Part shown: piece after piece, positions 61,396 to 64,000 of the stretch | Numbering within the stretch: position 1 is the first letter of the stretch | Layout: each line of letters starts with the position of its first letter | From: an uncultured Lachnospiraceae bacterium | Lineage (GTDB): Bacteria > Bacillota > Clostridia > Lachnospirales > Lachnospiraceae | NCBI GenBank assembly: GCA_900549995.1 | Contig: URQQ01000017.1 | Location: 1 to 64,000, forward strand | DNA length: 64,000 bases | Direction: 5' to 3' | Translations under genes and position numbers: made by a program | Notes under the pieces: model-generated | The model's database searches: none | What the model was told of the DNA's origin: nothing | Seen by the model: the letters and a program-made list of their open reading frames with translations, nothing else

Positions 61396-62031
61396 TTGAA
61401 ACTTGCAGTAATTAATGAACTGAGTGCCAGCAGCAGGAATAAGGATATCATGGATGCGCTGGAAGGGTATGAGGAACTTAAAGTATATAATGTAGGGATG
61501 AAGAATCCGGAAGAGGACAATCCAATTACATATATCCATACGGGTATTATGGCAGCAATCTTGTTGAACACAAAAATTTGTGATATGGTGGTAGGAGGCT
61601 GCGGAACAGGACAGGGGTTCGTAAATTCGGTAATGCAGTTTCCAAACGTGTTCTGCGGACTGATTCAGGAACCGTTAGATGCATGGCTTTTTTCACAGAT
61701 CAATGGAGGTAACTGTATCTCCCTTGCGTTGAATAAAGGGTATGGATGGGCGGCTCAGATTAATCTGCAGTACATATTTGAGAAGCTTTTTAAAGACCCG
61801 GCGGGACAGGGGTATCCGGTTGAACGTCAGGAAAGCCAGAGGCAGAGCAGGGAGATTCTCAGACATTTGACAGAAGTTTCCCACAGAGATTTTGCTGAGA
61901 TACTCAGAGGATTAGATCCTGAGATTCTCAGGGCAGTGGCTGCCAGACAGACGTTTATGGATCTTCTGCATGCATATGAGGAAGAAAATTCTGCAGTTAA
62001 AGAGGTGCTTTTGGTTTTGAGAAATTTATAA
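61396..62031 (+). CDS. RpiB/LacA/LacB-family sugar isomerase-like protein
   Basis: A 211-residue protein starting at TTG behind AGGGGTG. The first 140 residues match the RpiB/LacAB fold: ICDMVVGGCGTGQGFVNSVMQF (the CGTG loop with the candidate base Cys), FCGLIQEPLDAWLFSQINGGNCISLALNKGYG. The family's usual VGCGTGIGMSIAANK is altered, so substrate or reaction may differ. A helical extension of about 65 residues (ESQRQSREILRHLTEVSHRDF to the end) is unusual for RpiB. It probably isomerises an aldose/ketose phosphate or keto sugar of the pathway. Confidence 0.8.
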   Translation: MKLAVINELSASSRNKDIMDALEGYEELKVYNVGMKNPEEDNPITYIHTGIMAAILLNTKICDMVVGGCGTGQGFVNSVMQFPNVFCGLIQEPLDAWLFSQINGGNCISLALNKGYGWAAQINLQYIFEKLFKDPAGQGYPVERQESQRQSREILRHLTEVSHRDFAEILRGLDPEILRAVAARQTFMDLLHAYEEENSAVKEVLLVLRNL

Positions 62032-62051
62032 TTTAAAAGGAGAGGTTTGGG

Positions 62052-62807
62052 ATGATTCAGTCGTTAGATCGGGGATTACAGGCACTTGATATACTGGCAA
62101 AATATGAGGCACTTGGGGTGACTGAACTGGCGCAGCTGTTAGAGGTAGATAAAAGTACAGCGTCCAGGATTGTTGAAACTTTAAAGCAGCATGATATGGT
62201 GCAGCAGATACGCAATACAAGAAAGTACAAGCTTGGTTTCCGGGTACTGCACCTTGGAGAGGGGCTCAGAAAGAGCCTGAACGTGATTGATATCGCAAGA
62301 CCAATACTCAGAGAAGTCTGCCGTGAACTCGAGCAGAGTGTACATCTGTGTGCCTATAATAACAGTATGGTCTATGTCATTGACCAGGTAGTAAGCAACC
62401 AGCAGTATACGATGCTGGCGATGGTCGGAATGATTGAACCTGTCCATTCCTCATCCGTTGGGAAATGCATTTTATCTTACCGGCGTGAAGATATCAGAGA
62501 TGCAATCCTGGATGATTATGATTTTAAGCAGTATACTCCGAAAACAATTACGAATAAAGAAGATCTCCTCATAGAACTGGAAAAGATCAAAGAACAGGGG
62601 TATGCTGTGGACGATGAAGAAATGGTACTGGGTGTCCGGTGTATTGCTGCACCTGTATTTGATTATCGGAACAGTGTCAGATACAGTATCGGGATTTCCG
62701 GTCCCACGACAGTTATGACGCCAGAGAAGATTGTGTTCTATAAAAAGAAATTGATTTCCGCCGCGAACAAAATCGGGCGTGAGATGGGATATCGAATCAA
62801 AGGATAG
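62052..62807 (+). CDS. IclR-family transcriptional regulator
   Basis: A 251-residue regulator. The N-terminal winged helix is SLDRGLQALDILAKYEALGVTELAQLLEVDKSTASRIVETLKQHDMVQQI, followed by the IclR effector domain: GFRVLHLGEGLRKSLNVIDIARPILREVCRELEQSVHLCAYNNSMVYVIDQV, SSVGKCILSY and YAVDDEEMVLGVRCIAAPVFD. It is the last gene of the fourth unit. IclR proteins bind 15-bp palindromes and include many activators, which fits the shared TTGCR-N5-CGCAA sites at about -61 of all four promoters of this locus. Confidence 0.92.
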   Translation: MIQSLDRGLQALDILAKYEALGVTELAQLLEVDKSTASRIVETLKQHDMVQQIRNTRKYKLGFRVLHLGEGLRKSLNVIDIARPILREVCRELEQSVHLCAYNNSMVYVIDQVVSNQQYTMLAMVGMIEPVHSSSVGKCILSYRREDIRDAILDDYDFKQYTPKTITNKEDLLIELEKIKEQGYAVDDEEMVLGVRCIAAPVFDYRNSVRYSIGISGPTTVMTPEKIVFYKKKLISAANKIGREMGYRIKG

Positions 62808-62812
62808 AAGGA

Positions 62813-62852
62813 AAACCTGTTTCCAAAGCAGACAATTTGGAGACAGGTTTTT
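62813..62852 (+). terminator. Terminator ending the catabolic locus
   Basis: Stem AAACCTGTTTCCAAA (62813-62827) with TTTGGAGACAGGTTT (62836-62850), one mismatch, then TTAACC. Downstream, TAGTTTA-G-TAAACTA (62897-62911) is a perfect inverted repeat in front of the chemotaxis gene and may be regulatory. Confidence 0.8.
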
Positions 62853-62987
62853 AACCTTTTTCACAATATATTTTTTAATCCTTGAGTTTTCATGCATAGT
62901 TTAGTAAACTAAAAGTAGTGTAATTTGGTACGGAAAATTCATCATACTGAATGGATTGCGATGAGGGCATGAAAGGGAGTTAGAAAA

Positions 62988-64000
62988 ATGAAGAAAAAAA
63001 TGAGAGATATGAAAGTTGGTTCTAAGTTACTGGGGGCTTTTGCAATTATAGTAATACTATATATTATCACAGTAGTTGCGTCTGTGAATGCGGTAAGGAG
63101 TGTGGCAGGATCCTTTGAAGGATTCTACAACAGTCCTTATCATGTTGTAAGCACGGCAAAAGATATGAGAACTGCAATACAGGGGGTGGCCCGTAACATG
63201 CTTGCGGTTATGGTCAGTAGCGATGAGGAAAAGAAGTTTTATCTGGAAGAAGCCAGAAAGTTTGCCAAGGTGATTGATGAAGACCGGCCGGTGCTTAAAG
63301 AAAGCTCTCAGGCCACCAAAACCATGGTGGACGATCTGGAGCAGCGTCTGGAGGTGATGTCTCCGATCCGCGATGAGATACTGAACTTGCTCGATGCAGG
63401 GGATGAAGCGTCAGCCATGACTCTTTACAAGGGGGAGTATGAAGAGAAAGCAAAAGAAGCCAGGTCTCTGCTGGGGGAGATCTCTGACAAGGCGTCAGAA
63501 TCAGCAGATGAATACCTTATGAATGCGAAGGATGTAGAAAAAAGAATTATTATATTAATTGTAGTGCTTGCAGTTCTCATTCTTCTGATTACAAGCATCG
63601 TATGGTATCGGATTACGAGGAGCCTCACAGTACCGATCAAAAAGATACAGAGGGCGGCAAAACAAATTGCCCAGGGAAATCTGGATGTAAACGTTGATGT
63701 TCATTCGCAGAATGAGCTTGGGGAACTGGCAGATAATATCAGAGAAACAGCAGCGGCATTGAACCTTTATGTGACAGAGATTCAAAATGGGCTGACGGCC
63801 ATTGGTAACGGGGAACTGAATTATACAACGGATGTTATGTTCCGCGGAGATTTTATTACATTGAAAAATGCGATGGAAAAAATATCAGTACTGCTGAAAG
63901 AATCACTTCAGCAGATCAGCAACAGCGCAGAACAGGTGGCGGCAGGAGCGGAACAGATGTCAAACAGTGCCCAGATACTTTCGCAGGGAGCATCTGAGCA
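62988..64000 (+). CDS. Methyl-accepting chemotaxis protein (3' end beyond window)
   Basis: An open frame of 337 codons with no stop before the window edge. Start behind AAAGGGAG. The N-terminus is short and basic, then a membrane segment at about 16-36, a helical extracellular sensor about 37-184 of four-helix-bundle type (KDMRTAIQGVARNMLAVMV; DEASAMTLYKGEYEEKAKEARSLL), a second membrane segment about 186-206, a HAMP domain with SLTVPIKKIQRAAKQIAQGNLDV, a further HAMP-like linker, and the start of the signalling coil (SNSAEQVAAGAEQMSNSAQ). It senses an external ligand for CheA; the ligand is unknown. Confidence 0.9.
   Translation, partial: MKKKMRDMKVGSKLLGAFAIIVILYIITVVASVNAVRSVAGSFEGFYNSPYHVVSTAKDMRTAIQGVARNMLAVMVSSDEEKKFYLEEARKFAKVIDEDRPVLKESSQATKTMVDDLEQRLEVMSPIRDEILNLLDAGDEASAMTLYKGEYEEKAKEARSLLGEISDKASESADEYLMNAKDVEKRIIILIVVLAVLILLITSIVWYRITRSLTVPIKKIQRAAKQIAQGNLDVNVDVHSQNELGELADNIRETAAALNLYVTEIQNGLTAIGNGELNYTTDVMFRGDFITLKNAMEKISVLLKESLQQISNSAEQVAAGAEQMSNSAQILSQGASE

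Overview
This 64 kb window looks like the chromosome of a low-to-moderate GC Gram-positive Clostridia, most likely a gut Lachnospiraceae. The signs are strong AGGAGG-type ribosome binding sites, group II introns, a SpoIIE/STAS/anti-sigma-kinase module, PocR-AraC control of glycerol genes, and RbsABC-type sugar transport. The family assignment is inferred from gene content; no rRNA or tRNA gene was seen.

Layout. (1) 1-22226, all + strand: the 3' part of a giant nonribosomal peptide synthetase (NRPS) with four adenylation domains in the window, one epimerization domain and a terminal condensation domain. It is interrupted by a -1 frameshift near 9438. It is followed almost without gaps by an acyl-AMP ligase, a STAS protein, a GCS2-type glutamate-cysteine ligase, a membrane-anchored solute-binding protein, a DAACS symporter, a SpoIIE phosphatase with an extracellular sensor, and an RsbW-like kinase. 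A strong terminator closes this apparent single operon. (2) 22228-25911: a group IIC-like intron sits just after that terminator, and a second group II intron is inserted between its domains V and VI (a nested twintron). (3) 26058-30810: two small membrane proteins, a YedE/TusA-like pair linked to selenium or sulfur, a ketopantoate-reductase-like enzyme and an AT-rich orphan. (4) 30946-35151: PocR-AraC regulator divergent from glycerol dehydrogenase and a fused dihydroxyacetone kinase. (5) 35250-37687: membrane alpha/beta hydrolase and a MarR regulator. (6) 37790-44280: a minus-strand acyl-CoA operon (AMP ligase, CoA transferase, SDR, thiolase) divergent from a LacI regulator, with two copies of a candidate operator between them. 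(7) 44572-46336: Rpn-type nuclease and an unknown gene.

(8) 46487-62852: a four-transcription-unit catabolic locus with SCP2-like protein, a Gfo/Idh/MocA-M24 fusion, a BKACE enzyme, several SDRs, a GntR regulator, a sugar ABC transporter, a flavoprotein, a ThDP-dependent enzyme, a second Gfo/Idh/MocA protein, an RpiB/LacAB-like protein and an IclR regulator. Each of the four units is preceded by the same operator-like element (TTGCR-N5-CGCAA or a degenerate form), placed exactly 18 nt upstream of a recognisable -35 box. This ties the locus into one regulon. A 168-bp palindromic MITE-like element lies inside it. (9) 62988-64000: start of a methyl-accepting chemotaxis protein cut by the window edge.

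How the parts may work together (inference). The first operon could make a lipopeptide or capped peptide under partner-switching control that responds to an extracellular ligand. The last locus looks like import and oxidation of a sugar or cyclitol-like compound. Its BKACE product, acetoacetate in known members, could be activated and cleaved by the nearby CoA-transferase/thiolase operon.
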